Positions 7,450-15,743 of a stretch of DNA of 20,106 bases are shown here, in pieces. Within the stretch, counting starts at the first letter, position 1; each line of letters opens with the position of its first letter. The notes under the pieces were generated by a model. The model saw nothing but the letters and a program-made list of their open reading frames with translations, did not search any database and was not told the DNA's origin. The translations under genes and the position numbers were made by a program. The DNA lies in contig CAJGCL010000023.1 of assembly GCA_904501675.1 (NCBI GenBank), positions 1 to 20,106 of the forward strand. Reading direction: 5' to 3'. The DNA is from Clostridiaceae bacterium (GTDB taxonomy: Bacteria > Bacillota > Clostridia > Oscillospirales > Acutalibacteraceae).

Positions 7450-7776
7450 ATGATTAACGATATTATAATTTTTGCACTTAGTCTTTGGGGTGTTATTGCC
7501 TTGCTGTTTTTATTTATATTTAAAATGATAGTATGGCGCCTTGAAGAGCTTACCTTTACCCTACCCCTTTACAAACACGATAAAGAAATTCTCAACAAAG
7601 TTTTTAACATTCGCTCTTTCTGCGAGTTCTGCGGGTTAGAAAAAAAGAGCACCGCAGTTCTTGTAAACTACGGTGCACCTGAATGGTTTTGCCAAGAAAT
7701 TCTTGAATTTTATAAAAACAGTAACTTCGTAAAAATAGTTTCTCCTGAAGATACTATTACAGAGTTGCATACATAA
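7450..7776 (+). CDS. Small single-pass membrane protein of unknown function
   Basis: A 108-residue protein that I do not recognise. Residues about 3-26 form one strong transmembrane helix (IIIFALSLWGVIALLFLFIF), followed by a short basic turn and an about 75-residue soluble, probably cytoplasmic, domain. That domain contains a CEFC cysteine pair (FCEFCGLEKK) and an acidic, aromatic stretch (PEWFCQEILEFYK). The ATG at 7450 has GGGAGG 7 bases upstream; an earlier in-frame ATG at 7366 lies in front of a terminator and lacks a ribosome site, so it is rejected. The Shine-Dalgarno is within a 12-bp hairpin. The 3' end overlaps argF convergently by 20 bases, and the gene body carries the likely arg operon terminator on the opposite strand. 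The ORF is probably real given its start site and membrane segment, but expression is unproven. Confidence 0.7.
   Translation: MINDIIIFALSLWGVIALLFLFIFKMIVWRLEELTFTLPLYKHDKEILNKVFNIRSFCEFCGLEKKSTAVLVNYGAPEWFCQEILEFYKNSNFVKIVSPEDTITELHT
7640..7676 (-). terminator. Likely arg operon terminator, embedded in the convergent gene
   Basis: On the - strand GCACCGTAGTT, a 6-base loop and AACTGCGGTGC (7649-7676) form an 11-bp stem with one G-U, followed by TC and seven T (7646-7640). It is about 80-115 bases beyond the argF stop and lies inside codons of the small membrane gene on the other strand. On the + strand no T-tract follows the stem, so it should act only on the arg transcript. Confidence 0.85.
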
Positions 7777-8740
7777 CAGCCTTTATTGTATGCATTCTGT
7801 TTTCTGCTTCCTGGAAAACAACTGATTGTTCACTTTCAAAAACATCGTCAGTAACTTCCATAGCGTCGCGGTTGAATTTTTCACACATACGCTTACCGAT
7901 TTCTGTTTTCTTATCATGGTATGCAGGCAGACAGTGCATGAAAATTGCATTTTCGCCTGCATTTTCCATAAGATTTACATTAACCTGATATGGTGAAAGC
8001 TCGTTGATTCTTTCTGCCCACACAAGCTCAGGCTCACCCATTGATACCCAAACATCAGTATAAATAACGTCTGCATTTTTTGTTGCTTTAATCGGATCCT
8101 CTTCAAACTTAAGAGTAGCGCCACTTTCTTTAGCTATTTTTTTACATTCATCAACAAGTGCTGAATCAGGGAAATATTTCTCAGGAGCGCAAGCAGTAAA
8201 GTTAAGTCCCATCTTTGCACAACCTACCATAAGGGAATTACCCATATTATATCTTGCATCGCCCATATAAACAAAATTTATACCTTTAAGGTATCCGAAA
8301 TGTTCCTTGATTGTAAGAAAGTCTGCAAGAATCTGTGTTGGGTGAAATTCGTTTGTTAAACCATTCCAAACAGGCACACTTGAATATTTAGCCAATTCCT
8401 CAACAACTTCCTGACCATGACCGCGGTACTCAATACCGTCATACATAGAGCTTAATACTCTTGCAGTATCTGCAATACTTTCTTTTCTGCCTATCTGAGA
8501 AGCAGATGGGTCAAGGTATGTTACGCCCATTCCCAAATCTCTTGCGGCAACCTCAAAGCTGCAACGGGTACGGGTGCTTGTTTTTTCAAAAATAAGAGCA
8601 ATATTTTTACCCTTAAGATTGTCGTGAGGTATACCTGCTTTTTTCTTTTCTTTTAAATCAGCGGCAAGGTTTATAAGATACTCAATTTCCTCGCTTGTAA
8701 AATCAAGAAGCTTTAAATAATCGCGACCTTTAAGATTCAT
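7757..8740 (-). CDS. argF: Ornithine carbamoyltransferase
   Basis: Makes citrulline from ornithine and carbamoyl phosphate in the cytoplasm. The 327-residue protein has the carbamoyl-phosphate motif STRTR (55-59), HPTQ (133-136), the ornithine-loop SMGE (233-236) and HCLP (269-272), which separate it from aspartate carbamoyltransferase. Length is normal. The ATG at 8740 has GAGGTG that overlaps the argD stop; the gap to argD is 11 bases, so it is the last gene of the arg operon. A catabolic (arcB) role is unlikely because all neighbours are biosynthetic and no arcA or arcC is present. Its 3' end overlaps the convergent small membrane gene by 20 bases. Confidence 0.96.
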   Translation of the reverse strand: MNLKGRDYLKLLDFTSEEIEYLINLAADLKEKKKAGIPHDNLKGKNIALIFEKTSTRTRCSFEVAARDLGMGVTYLDPSASQIGRKESIADTARVLSSMYDGIEYRGHGQEVVEELAKYSSVPVWNGLTNEFHPTQILADFLTIKEHFGYLKGINFVYMGDARYNMGNSLMVGCAKMGLNFTACAPEKYFPDSALVDECKKIAKESGATLKFEEDPIKATKNADVIYTDVWVSMGEPELVWAERINELSPYQVNVNLMENAGENAIFMHCLPAYHDKKTEIGKRMCEKFNRDAMEVTDDVFESEQSVVFQEAENRMHTIKAVMYATL

Positions 8741-8751
8741 TTTATTTCACC

Positions 8752-9912
8752 TCATACACATGCATTTTTTATTATCTCAATAGCCTTTTCCAAATCCTCA
8801 TAAGAAATATTAAGAGGAGGAAGAAGACGAAGCTTGTTTTTTGCTTTAATGGGAAGCACACCGTTTTCCTGACAAGCTTTAAGAACCTCGTTAACATCCT
8901 TAACTGTTTCAACGCCAAGCATAAGACCAAGGCCTGTAATACCCTTAACGCCTTCGCAAGCTGAAAGCTCAGAAATTATATAATCATTCTTTTTCTCAAC
9001 CTCGTTCAAAAATTCTTCGTCAAGACGGCTTATAATATTCAAAGCGCCTGCAGCTGCTACAGGATTACCACCAAAGGTTGAGCCATGAGAACCGGGAGCA
9101 AATACATTTTCTGCCTTTTCGAACAGCATTGTGGCACCTATAGGAAGACCACCGCCAAGACCCTTAGCAGTTGAAACAATATCAGGCTCTACACCAAATT
9201 TCATATATCCGTAAAGAGCACCTGTTCTGCCATTACCTGTCTGCACCTCGTCAACAACAAGGAGAACGTCGTTTTCCTTGCAAATTTCTGAAAGAGCTGA
9301 AACAAAATTCTGAGAAAGAGGAACAACGCCACCCTCACCCTGAACAGTTTCTATCATAACTGCGGCAACTTTTTCTTCTGCAATATATTTCTTTATTGTG
9401 TCAATATCCCCTGCATCTGCATAAAGAAAGCCTTCTGTTAATGGGAGAAAATCCTTATGGAATGTTTCCTGACCTGTTGCAGCAAGGGTTGTAATTGTTC
9501 TACCATGGAAAGAGTTATTAAGAGTAATTATTTTATTATACTCTACACCCTTTTTATCTGCTGCATATTTTCTCGCAGCTTTAATTGCGCACTCATTTGC
9601 TTCTGCACCTGAGTTTGAAAAGAAAACTTTTTTTGCGCCTGTCTTTTCGCAAAGAAGCTTTGCAAGCTGAGCGCAAGGAGATGTATAGTAAAGGTTAGAT
9701 GTATGCTGAAGCTTTGTAAGCTGCTCTGTAGTAGCTTTAACCCACTCTTCATCGCCTACACCGAATATGCTTACACCTATACCTGTACCCATGTCGATAT
9801 ATTCTTTGCCCTCGCTATCATAAAGCTTACTGCCTTTACCTGACACAAGCTCAATAGGAAAGCGGGCATAAGTATTTGCTATATATTGTGAATCAAGTTC
9901 TTTAGTGCTCAT
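8752..9912 (-). CDS. argD: Acetylornithine aminotransferase
   Basis: PLP-dependent class-III aminotransferase that converts N-acetylglutamate semialdehyde and glutamate to N-acetylornithine and 2-oxoglutarate. The 386-residue protein shows the SNSGAEANE cofactor-phosphate loop near residue 100, FHGRT near 136, the Asp of VVDEVQTGNGRTG near 221 and the Schiff-base Lys250 in STAKGLGGG. The family also includes succinylornithine and gamma-aminobutyrate enzymes; the arg context settles the call. I chose ATG at 9912 rather than the GTG at 9915, because AGGGG lies 7 bases before it and it forms a TGATG junction with the argB stop, a typical sign of coupled translation. Confidence 0.96.
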   Translation of the reverse strand: MSTKELDSQYIANTYARFPIELVSGKGSKLYDSEGKEYIDMGTGIGVSIFGVGDEEWVKATTEQLTKLQHTSNLYYTSPCAQLAKLLCEKTGAKKVFFSNSGAEANECAIKAARKYAADKKGVEYNKIITLNNSFHGRTITTLAATGQETFHKDFLPLTEGFLYADAGDIDTIKKYIAEEKVAAVMIETVQGEGGVVPLSQNFVSALSEICKENDVLLVVDEVQTGNGRTGALYGYMKFGVEPDIVSTAKGLGGGLPIGATMLFEKAENVFAPGSHGSTFGGNPVAAAGALNIISRLDEEFLNEVEKKNDYIISELSACEGVKGITGLGLMLGVETVKDVNEVLKACQENGVLPIKAKNKLRLLPPLNISYEDLEKAIEIIKNACV

Positions 9913-10772
9913 CACTCTACCCCTTTAACCATTGTACCGGCCCCCTCATCTGTAAGGAGCTCAAGAAGAACTGCATGAGGAACTCTGCCGTCAAGAATAG
10001 TAACTTTATTAACACCCATTTCAATAGCATCAATACAACACTGAACCTTAGGAATCATACCGCCTGAAATAACACCGTCTGCAAAAAGCTGGCGAGCCTC
10101 GTCCGTATTTACCTTTTTGATAATTGAATCAGGGTCGTTAACATCGCGGAGAATACCAGGTATATCAGTCATTGTAATAAGGCGTTCTGCTCTAAGAGCG
10201 CCTGCAATAAATGATGCGGCAGTATCAGCGTTAATATTGTAGGCATTGCCCTCGTTATCGCAACCAACAGTTGAAACAACAGGAATATACTCTTTTTCAA
10301 GAAGGTCAAGAATAGGCTGAACATTAACATTTGTTACTTCACCTACGAAGCCTAATCTTTCATCTTTAACCTCAGCCTCAATAAGATGAGCATCAATACC
10401 TGAAATACCAATAGCAGAGCCACCGAATTCACCTAAAAGGTTAACAAGATGCTTATTGATTTTACCTGCAAGAACCATCTGCACAATTTCTGCAGTTTCC
10501 TTATCGGTAACACGAAGTCCATCAACAAATACACTTTCCTTGCCAACTCTTTTAAGCATCTCTGAAATTTCAGGACCGCCACCATGAACAAGAACAGGCT
10601 TTACACCAATAAGTGAAAGAAGAACAATATCCTCCATAACCTGCATTTTAAGATCTTCGCTTATCATAGCGTTTCCGCCATATTTGATAACGATTATTTT
10701 ATTATGATATTTCTGAATATAAGGAAGCGCCTGAGTTATAACCTCTGCGCGCTGAAGATTTGAAAGTTCCAT
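9912..10772 (-). CDS. argB: Acetylglutamate kinase, probably arginine-inhibited type
   Basis: Phosphorylates N-acetylglutamate with ATP, the second step of the pathway. The 286-residue protein has KYGGNAM (30-36) for phosphate binding, VHGGGPEIS (62-70) for substrate, and NINADTAAS. About 25 residues precede the catalytic core and read LQRAEVITQALPYIQKYHNK. This matches the extra N-terminal helix of hexameric, arginine-sensitive kinases (known from Thermotoga and Pseudomonas) and is absent from the arginine-insensitive E. coli dimer. Feedback inhibition here fits a cyclic ArgJ pathway. ATG at 10772 has GAGGTGGAG just upstream; the gap from argJ is 8 bases, and its stop overlaps the argD start by one base. 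Confidence 0.96.
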   Translation of the reverse strand: MELSNLQRAEVITQALPYIQKYHNKIIVIKYGGNAMISEDLKMQVMEDIVLLSLIGVKPVLVHGGGPEISEMLKRVGKESVFVDGLRVTDKETAEIVQMVLAGKINKHLVNLLGEFGGSAIGISGIDAHLIEAEVKDERLGFVGEVTNVNVQPILDLLEKEYIPVVSTVGCDNEGNAYNINADTAASFIAGALRAERLITMTDIPGILRDVNDPDSIIKKVNTDEARQLFADGVISGGMIPKVQCCIDAIEMGVNKVTILDGRVPHAVLLELLTDEGAGTMVKGVE

Positions 10773-10780
10773 ACTCCACC

Positions 10781-11992
10781 TCAGGTTCTGTAATCACCGT
10801 TTATTTTTACATATTCATATGTAAGGTCGCAACCCCAAGCAGTAGCGTTGCCTTCACCTGAATTAAGCTCAATATTTATTGTAATTTCTTTTTCAAGAAG
10901 AATTTCTTTTGCAATTTCTTCGGAGAAATCAATACCTGCACCATTTACACAAACAGGAATTGTGCCTTTAGATGATGTAAAGGAAACATCCACCTTATTA
11001 ACATCAACCTCTGCACCGCTGTAGCCTATTGCACAAAGCACTCTGCCCCAGTTAGCATCTGCACCGAACATTGCCGCTTTTGTAAGAGAAGAACAAATAA
11101 CGCTTTTTGCAATGATTTTTGCATTCTTTTCGTCTATTGCGCCTGTAACCTTACATTCAAGAAGCTTTGTAGCACCTTCACCATCGCCTGCTATCATTCT
11201 GCAAAGGTGAACTGTAACTGTGTTAAGGGCCATCATAAATGTATTGAAATCTTCACCGTCACCGGTAATTTCCTTGTTACCTGCCATGCCATTTGCAAGA
11301 ACTGTAACCATATCGTTTGTTGATGTATCGCCATCAACGCTTACCATATTAAAGGTGTTCTGAATATCGCTTGAAAGCGCTTTCTGAAGCATCTGGGAAG
11401 AAATTGCACAGTCAGTAGTGATAAAAACAAGCATAGTTGCCATATTGGGGTGAATCATTCCTGAGCCCTTTGCAATACCGCCTATTTTACACTCAACGCC
11501 ACCAATTTCAAAAGAAACTGCAACCTCCTTAACAACTGTATCAGTAGTCATAATACCTTCAGCAGCATCAAGACTGTTGTTGCCGAGTGATGCTTTTAAG
11601 CTACCCATTGCATTCTCAATTGGTGCAATATCAAGAGGCTGACCTATAACACCTGTTGATGCAACAACGACATCCTCTGCAGAAATATTCATTGTCTTGG
11701 CAGTAAGCTGAGCCATTTTTTGAGCAATTTCAATGCCGTTTGCGTTACATGTGTTTGCGTTACCGCTATTGCAGATAACTGCTTGAGCCTTACCGTCCAT
11801 AAGATTCATTTTTGTAACGACAAGAGGCGCACCTTTTACAATGTTTGTAGTATAAACTGCTGCAGCGTTAGCTTTAATTTCGCTGAAAATTAAAGCTAAA
11901 TCTCTTTTTGATTTATTTTTTCTTATACCGCAATGCACACCGCCTGCAGTAAATCCCTTTGCGGCACAAATACCGCCACCGATTATGTTCAT
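10781..11992 (-). CDS. argJ: Glutamate N-acetyltransferase / ornithine acetyltransferase
   Basis: Moves the acetyl group from N-acetylornithine to glutamate, releasing ornithine and making the cycle self-sustaining; some members can also use acetyl-CoA. The 403-residue precursor carries the self-cleavage site in KGSGMIHPNMATML, where the bond Ala185-Thr186 is expected to break and Thr186 becomes the N-terminal nucleophile of the beta chain. The oxyanion-hole region STGVIG (112-117) is present. ATG at 11992 has AGGAG 7 bases upstream; the gaps to argC and argB are 9 and 8 bases. No argA or argE lies in the operon, as expected when ArgJ is present. Whether it is mono- or bifunctional cannot be told from the sequence. 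Confidence 0.96.
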   Translation of the reverse strand: MNIIGGGICAAKGFTAGGVHCGIRKNKSKRDLALIFSEIKANAAAVYTTNIVKGAPLVVTKMNLMDGKAQAVICNSGNANTCNANGIEIAQKMAQLTAKTMNISAEDVVVASTGVIGQPLDIAPIENAMGSLKASLGNNSLDAAEGIMTTDTVVKEVAVSFEIGGVECKIGGIAKGSGMIHPNMATMLVFITTDCAISSQMLQKALSSDIQNTFNMVSVDGDTSTNDMVTVLANGMAGNKEITGDGEDFNTFMMALNTVTVHLCRMIAGDGEGATKLLECKVTGAIDEKNAKIIAKSVICSSLTKAAMFGADANWGRVLCAIGYSGAEVDVNKVDVSFTSSKGTIPVCVNGAGIDFSEEIAKEILLEKEITINIELNSGEGNATAWGCDLTYEYVKINGDYRT

Positions 11993-12001
11993 AAATAACT
12001 C

Positions 12002-12934
12002 CTATATATCAAGTCCGTATGTATCTTCATTACCGAGAACAATGTTAAGACACTCAACTGCTGCACCTGAAGCACCCTTACCAAGGTTATCATAACGTGC
12101 AACAAGAAGAATTCTGTCCTCATTACCGAAAACTGAAACAATCATTGAATCCTTACGTGAAAGAATTCCTGCAGAAAGGAAGCCTTCTTCACTATCATCG
12201 CAGTAAGAAACAAGAGGACTGTTATATTTATCCTTATAAAGCTCTTTGATTTTTTCTATATCAAAGCCGTTTTTCAAATCAGATTTAAAAACAGGCACTG
12301 TAACTTCCATTCCTGAATAGAAATTACTTACAACGGGGCAAAATGCAGGAGCATTTTTAAGACCTGATATTTTCACCATTTCTTTTAGATGCTTATGGTT
12401 CTGTGTAAGACCATATTGTCTGGGAGCACATAAAAGCTCATCAGGCACCTCCTCATACTCTGCAATCATTTTTTTACCGCCACCGCTATAGCCTGTAAGA
12501 GAGAAGCAAGAAAGATTTTCGCTACCATCGAGTGCGCCTGCTTCAATAAGAGGATATACAAGGGCTATAAATCCGCTTGCATGGCAACCGGGCACCGCAA
12601 TACGCTTTGAGTTTTTTATCTTTTCTCTGTGAGCAGAGGATAATTCTGCAAAGCCATATGCCCAATCATCAAGTGTTCGATGAGCAGTTGATGTATCTAT
12701 AACGACTGTGCTGTCGTTTTCTATAAGTGAAACTGACTCTCTTGCTGCATCGTCAGGAAGGCAAAGAAAAGCAATATCCGCTTCATTGAGCGCTTCCTTT
12801 CGTGCCTGAGGGTCTTTTCTTTTTTCTTCACTTAAAGAAATAAGCTCTATGCCCTGAAAGGATTCTAATCTTTCATATATTCTCAGGCCTGTTGTACCTG
12901 CTTTGCCATCAATAAATACTTTCTTGTTTGCCAT
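12002..12934 (-). CDS. argC: N-acetyl-gamma-glutamyl-phosphate reductase, short (type 2) form
   Basis: NADPH-dependent reductase giving N-acetylglutamate semialdehyde. At 310 residues it is shorter than the common about 345-residue type 1 enzyme, and its N-terminal nucleotide motif FIDGKAGTTGL and active-site Cys117 in VPGCHASGF fit the type 2 subfamily (argC2) instead of the type 1 'GCYPT' form. The substrate-binding region GYSGGGKKMI is intact. ATG at 12934 lies inside the end of argH (26-base overlap) with CGGAG 7 bases upstream, also inside argH. Context makes the assignment secure; the subtype is inferred from length and motifs. Confidence 0.94.
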   Translation of the reverse strand: MANKKVFIDGKAGTTGLRIYERLESFQGIELISLSEEKRKDPQARKEALNEADIAFLCLPDDAARESVSLIENDSTVVIDTSTAHRTLDDWAYGFAELSSAHREKIKNSKRIAVPGCHASGFIALVYPLIEAGALDGSENLSCFSLTGYSGGGKKMIAEYEEVPDELLCAPRQYGLTQNHKHLKEMVKISGLKNAPAFCPVVSNFYSGMEVTVPVFKSDLKNGFDIEKIKELYKDKYNSPLVSYCDDSEEGFLSAGILSRKDSMIVSVFGNEDRILLVARYDNLGKGASGAAVECLNIVLGNEDTYGLDI

Positions 12935-14303
12935 TTAAAAACTCCGTTACAAATTCAATCTGTTTTTCAACTGATTTATATCCTGTTGAGCCTGCAGAAA
13001 TTCTTTTTGAAATACAGGTCTCAAGAGAAATTTCGTTATATAAGTCTTCTTCAAACAACTCACTGTGAGCTTTATATTCCTCTAATGTAAGTGTTTCAAG
13101 AACCTTGTTTTTCTCAATACATTCGCCAACAGTCTGTCCAACAATTTTGTATGCAGTTCTGAAGGGCATACCCTTTTTAACAAGGTAATCTGCAAGGTCT
13201 GTAGCATTTATAAAGCCCTTCTGCGCTGCAGAGTACATATTGTCTTTAAGAACAGTCATTGTTGCAACCATTGGTGCGAAAATGCTAAGGCATTTTTCAA
13301 CTGTTTCGATGCTGTCAAAAATAGCTTCTTTATCTTCCTGCATATCTTTATTATATGCAAGAGGAATACCCTTAAGAGATGTAAGAAGAGCAAAAAGGTC
13401 GCCGTAAACCCTGCCTGTTTTACCTCTTACAAGCTCTGCCATATCAGGATTTTTCTTCTGAGGCATAATTGACGAGCCTGTAGTATATGAATCATCAAGC
13501 TCAACAAACTTGAATTCCCATGAGCTCCAGAGAATAATTTCCTCAGAAAATCTTGAAAGGTGCATCATAATTATTGAAAATGCACTCATAAGCTCAACGC
13601 AGAAGTCTCTGTCTGAAACGCCATCAATACTGTTCTGCATTATGCCATAGAAACCAAGCTTTTCTGCTTCAAACTCTCTGTCTGTATCGTATGTTGTACC
13701 TGAAAGAGCACATGAACCAAGCGGAGAATAATTCATTCTCTTAACCGCATCAGAAAGTCTGCCTGCATCGCGGATAAACATCTGAGCATAAGCTAAAAGA
13801 TGGTGAGCAAAAGTAATAGGTTGAGCTCTCTGAAGATGTGTGTAACCGGGAAGAATAGCATTCTGATTCTCGGCTGCCTTATCGCGGATAACCTCAACAA
13901 GAGAATAGATAAGGTCATTAACCTTTTGGGCTTCATCACGAAGATAAAGCCTTATATCAACTGCAACCTGGTCATTACGGCTTCTTGCTGTGTGAAGACG
14001 TTTGCCAACATCACCCTTCCGTGCAGTAAGCTCACTTTCGATAAACATATGAATATCTTCTGCATCGCTATCAAAAGTGAGTTTGCCCTCAATAATATCG
14101 TCAAGAATTCCTGAAAGACCGTCTATGATTTCTTCGCAGTCATTCTGTGTGATTATACCCTGCTTTGCAAGCATCTGCGCGTGTGCAATTGAGCCCTGAA
14201 CATCCTGGCAGTACATTTTGCAGTCGAAATGGAGAGATGAATTAAAATCATCAGCTTCCTTATCAAGAGCTTTTGTAAACCTGCCTGCCCACATTTTATC
14301 CAT
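12909..14303 (-). CDS. argH: Argininosuccinate lyase
   Basis: Splits argininosuccinate into arginine and fumarate, the last step. The 464-residue protein belongs to the fumarase/aspartase superfamily and has TARSRNDQVA (105-114), YTHLQRAQP (154-162) and the signature GSSIMPQKKNP (276-286) with the catalytic serine on the flexible loop. Length is normal. ATG at 14303 has AAAGGG about 10 bases upstream. It follows argG after 74 bases that contain a hairpin, and its end overlaps argC by 26 bases, so coupling with argC is expected. Confidence 0.97.
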   Translation of the reverse strand: MDKMWAGRFTKALDKEADDFNSSLHFDCKMYCQDVQGSIAHAQMLAKQGIITQNDCEEIIDGLSGILDDIIEGKLTFDSDAEDIHMFIESELTARKGDVGKRLHTARSRNDQVAVDIRLYLRDEAQKVNDLIYSLVEVIRDKAAENQNAILPGYTHLQRAQPITFAHHLLAYAQMFIRDAGRLSDAVKRMNYSPLGSCALSGTTYDTDREFEAEKLGFYGIMQNSIDGVSDRDFCVELMSAFSIIMMHLSRFSEEIILWSSWEFKFVELDDSYTTGSSIMPQKKNPDMAELVRGKTGRVYGDLFALLTSLKGIPLAYNKDMQEDKEAIFDSIETVEKCLSIFAPMVATMTVLKDNMYSAAQKGFINATDLADYLVKKGMPFRTAYKIVGQTVGECIEKNKVLETLTLEEYKAHSELFEEDLYNEISLETCISKRISAGSTGYKSVEKQIEFVTEFLNGKQESIY

Positions 14304-14326
14304 AGTAAATTACCCTTTCAAAATTA

Positions 14327-14361
14327 CTTTTGCACATCCGATTATTTCGAATGTGCAAAAG
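14327..14361 (-). repeat. Intercistronic hairpin between argG and argH
   Basis: CTTTTGCACAT (14327-14337) and ATGTGCAAAAG (14351-14361) are perfect 11-bp arms around a 13-base loop. No T-tract follows on the - strand (TAATTTTG), so termination is doubtful. It may protect or process the argG message. Confidence 0.7.
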
Positions 14362-14377
14362 ATTCGTAAATTTAAAA

Positions 14378-15610
14378 TTATTTATCTAAGCCGTTTTTCT
14401 CTTTCATTTTAGCCATAACCTTGATTGGAAGACCATAAAGGTTAATGAAGCCTGCTGAATCTGTCTGGTCGTAAACCTCATCCTCGTCAAATGTTGCCAT
14501 ATCTGCATCATAAAGTGAGTATGGTGAGCAAACGCCTGCGTTAATCATGTTACCCTTGTAAAGCTTAAGCTTAACATCACCTGTTACTGTTTCCTGAGTT
14601 GAATCAACAAATGCAAGGATAGCCTTTACAAGAGGTGTGTACCACTGGGCGTTGTAGATAAGCTCTGCAAACTTCTGAGCAACAATTGCTTTGTAGTGTG
14701 CTGTTTCTTTATCAAGGCATATGCTTTCAAGAACTGAATGTGCCTTGTAGAGAATTGCACCACCTGGTGTTTCATATACGCCACGGCATTTCATACCAAC
14801 AAGTCTGTTTTCAACGATATCAAGAAGACCGATACCGTTTGCGCCACCAAGCTCATTAAGCTTTGTAACAAGCTCAACTGCGCCCATTTCAACGCCATCA
14901 ACTGCTGTTGGAACACCTTTTTCGAAATGGATTGTAACATATGTTGGCTTATCAGGAGCCATTTCAGGAGAAACACCCATTTCAAGGAAGCCTTCTTTAT
15001 TGTAAAGAGGTTCGTTCATTGGGTCTTCAAGGTCAAGTCCTTCGTGTGAAAGGTGCCAGATGTTTTTATCCTTTGAGTAGTTGGTTTCTCTGTTTATCTT
15101 AAGAGGAACATTGTGTGCCTCTGCATATTCGATTTCTTCTTCACGAGATTTAATATCCCATTCTCTCCAAGGAGCAATGATTGGCATATCAGGTGCAAAA
15201 GCTTTAATAGCAAGCTCGAATCTCACCTGGTCGTTACCCTTACCTGTGCAACCGTGGCAGATAGCGTCTGCGCCTTCAGCAATTGCAATTTCTGCAATTC
15301 TCTTTGCGATTGGTGGACGAGCAAATGCTGTACCGAGAAGATATTCTTCATAAATTGCGCCTGCCTTAAGACCCGGGAAAACGTAATCTTCAAGGAACTC
15401 CTTTGTAAGGTCTTCGATGTAAATTTTTGAAGCGCCTGTTTTGATAGCCTTCTCTTCAAGTCCCTCAAGCTCGCTTGCCTGACCAACGTTACCTGATACT
15501 GCGATAACTTCACAGTTATTGTAGTTTTCCTTAAGCCAAGGAATAATGATTGATGTGTCAAGACCGCCTGAGTAAGCGAGAACTACTTTTTTGATGTTTT
15601 TCTTATCCAT
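14378..15610 (-). CDS. argG: Argininosuccinate synthase
   Basis: Joins citrulline and aspartate using ATP to form argininosuccinate, in the cytoplasm. The 410-residue protein begins with the PP-loop motif AYSGGLDTS (12-20) of N-type ATP pyrophosphatases and carries the HGCTGKGNDQVRFEL substrate motif. Length is normal for the family. ATG at 15610 has GGAGG 10 bases upstream. As first gene it is read from the consensus promoter at 15671-15699, with an ArgR-type box between promoter and start. It is placed first although it acts late, an order seen in several clostridial arg operons. The 74-base gap to argH is the longest inside the operon. Confidence 0.97.
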   Translation of the reverse strand: MDKKNIKKVVLAYSGGLDTSIIIPWLKENYNNCEVIAVSGNVGQASELEGLEEKAIKTGASKIYIEDLTKEFLEDYVFPGLKAGAIYEEYLLGTAFARPPIAKRIAEIAIAEGADAICHGCTGKGNDQVRFELAIKAFAPDMPIIAPWREWDIKSREEEIEYAEAHNVPLKINRETNYSKDKNIWHLSHEGLDLEDPMNEPLYNKEGFLEMGVSPEMAPDKPTYVTIHFEKGVPTAVDGVEMGAVELVTKLNELGGANGIGLLDIVENRLVGMKCRGVYETPGGAILYKAHSVLESICLDKETAHYKAIVAQKFAELIYNAQWYTPLVKAILAFVDSTQETVTGDVKLKLYKGNMINAGVCSPYSLYDADMATFDEDEVYDQTDSAGFINLYGLPIKVMAKMKEKNGLDK

Positions 15611-15643
15611 AATTTATTTCCTCCGTAACGAGATATTGATTTC

Positions 15644-15657
15644 TGAAAAAATATTCA
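15644..15657 (-). promoter_or_regulatory. ArgR/AhrC-type ARG box
   Basis: On the - strand TGAATATTTTTTCA, close to the Bacillus-type box TGAAT(W4)ATTCA with one mismatch in the right half. It lies just after the expected transcription start (near 15664). A second left half-site, TGAAT followed by AAAAG, lies at 15702-15711 next to the -35 box. Binding here would repress the arg operon when arginine is abundant. The regulator gene is not in the window. Confidence 0.6.
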
Positions 15658-15670
15658 TTCGATATGCATA

Positions 15671-15699
15671 GTTATACACCTTCGCACAAAAAATGTCAA
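15671..15699 (-). promoter_or_regulatory. Promoter of the arg operon
   Basis: On the - strand TTGACA (15694-15699), 17 bp, TATAAC (15671-15676). Near-perfect sigma-A promoter about 60 bases before the argG start codon. Confidence 0.88.
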
Positions 15700-15743
15700 T
15701 ACTTTTATTCAAATATTTTTATTTGTGGATTTTTTCTGTAAAA

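Noticed and set aside
8410..8440. CCGCGGTAC resembling the T-box core on the opposite strand.
   Set aside because: It lies inside argF, and the flanking T-box sequence, terminator and Stem I are missing.
13800..14114. 104-codon + strand ORF opposite argH.
   Set aside because: It is antisense to conserved lyase motifs, and no start signals are visible.
14327..14361. Terminator between argG and argH.
   Set aside because: The stem is strong, but no T-tract follows on the transcribed strand, and argH has no promoter of its own that I can see.
15081..15430. Overlapping + strand ORFs opposite argG (90 and 105 codons).
   Set aside because: They are antisense shadows of a conserved coding sequence and have no ribosome sites or recognisable domains.
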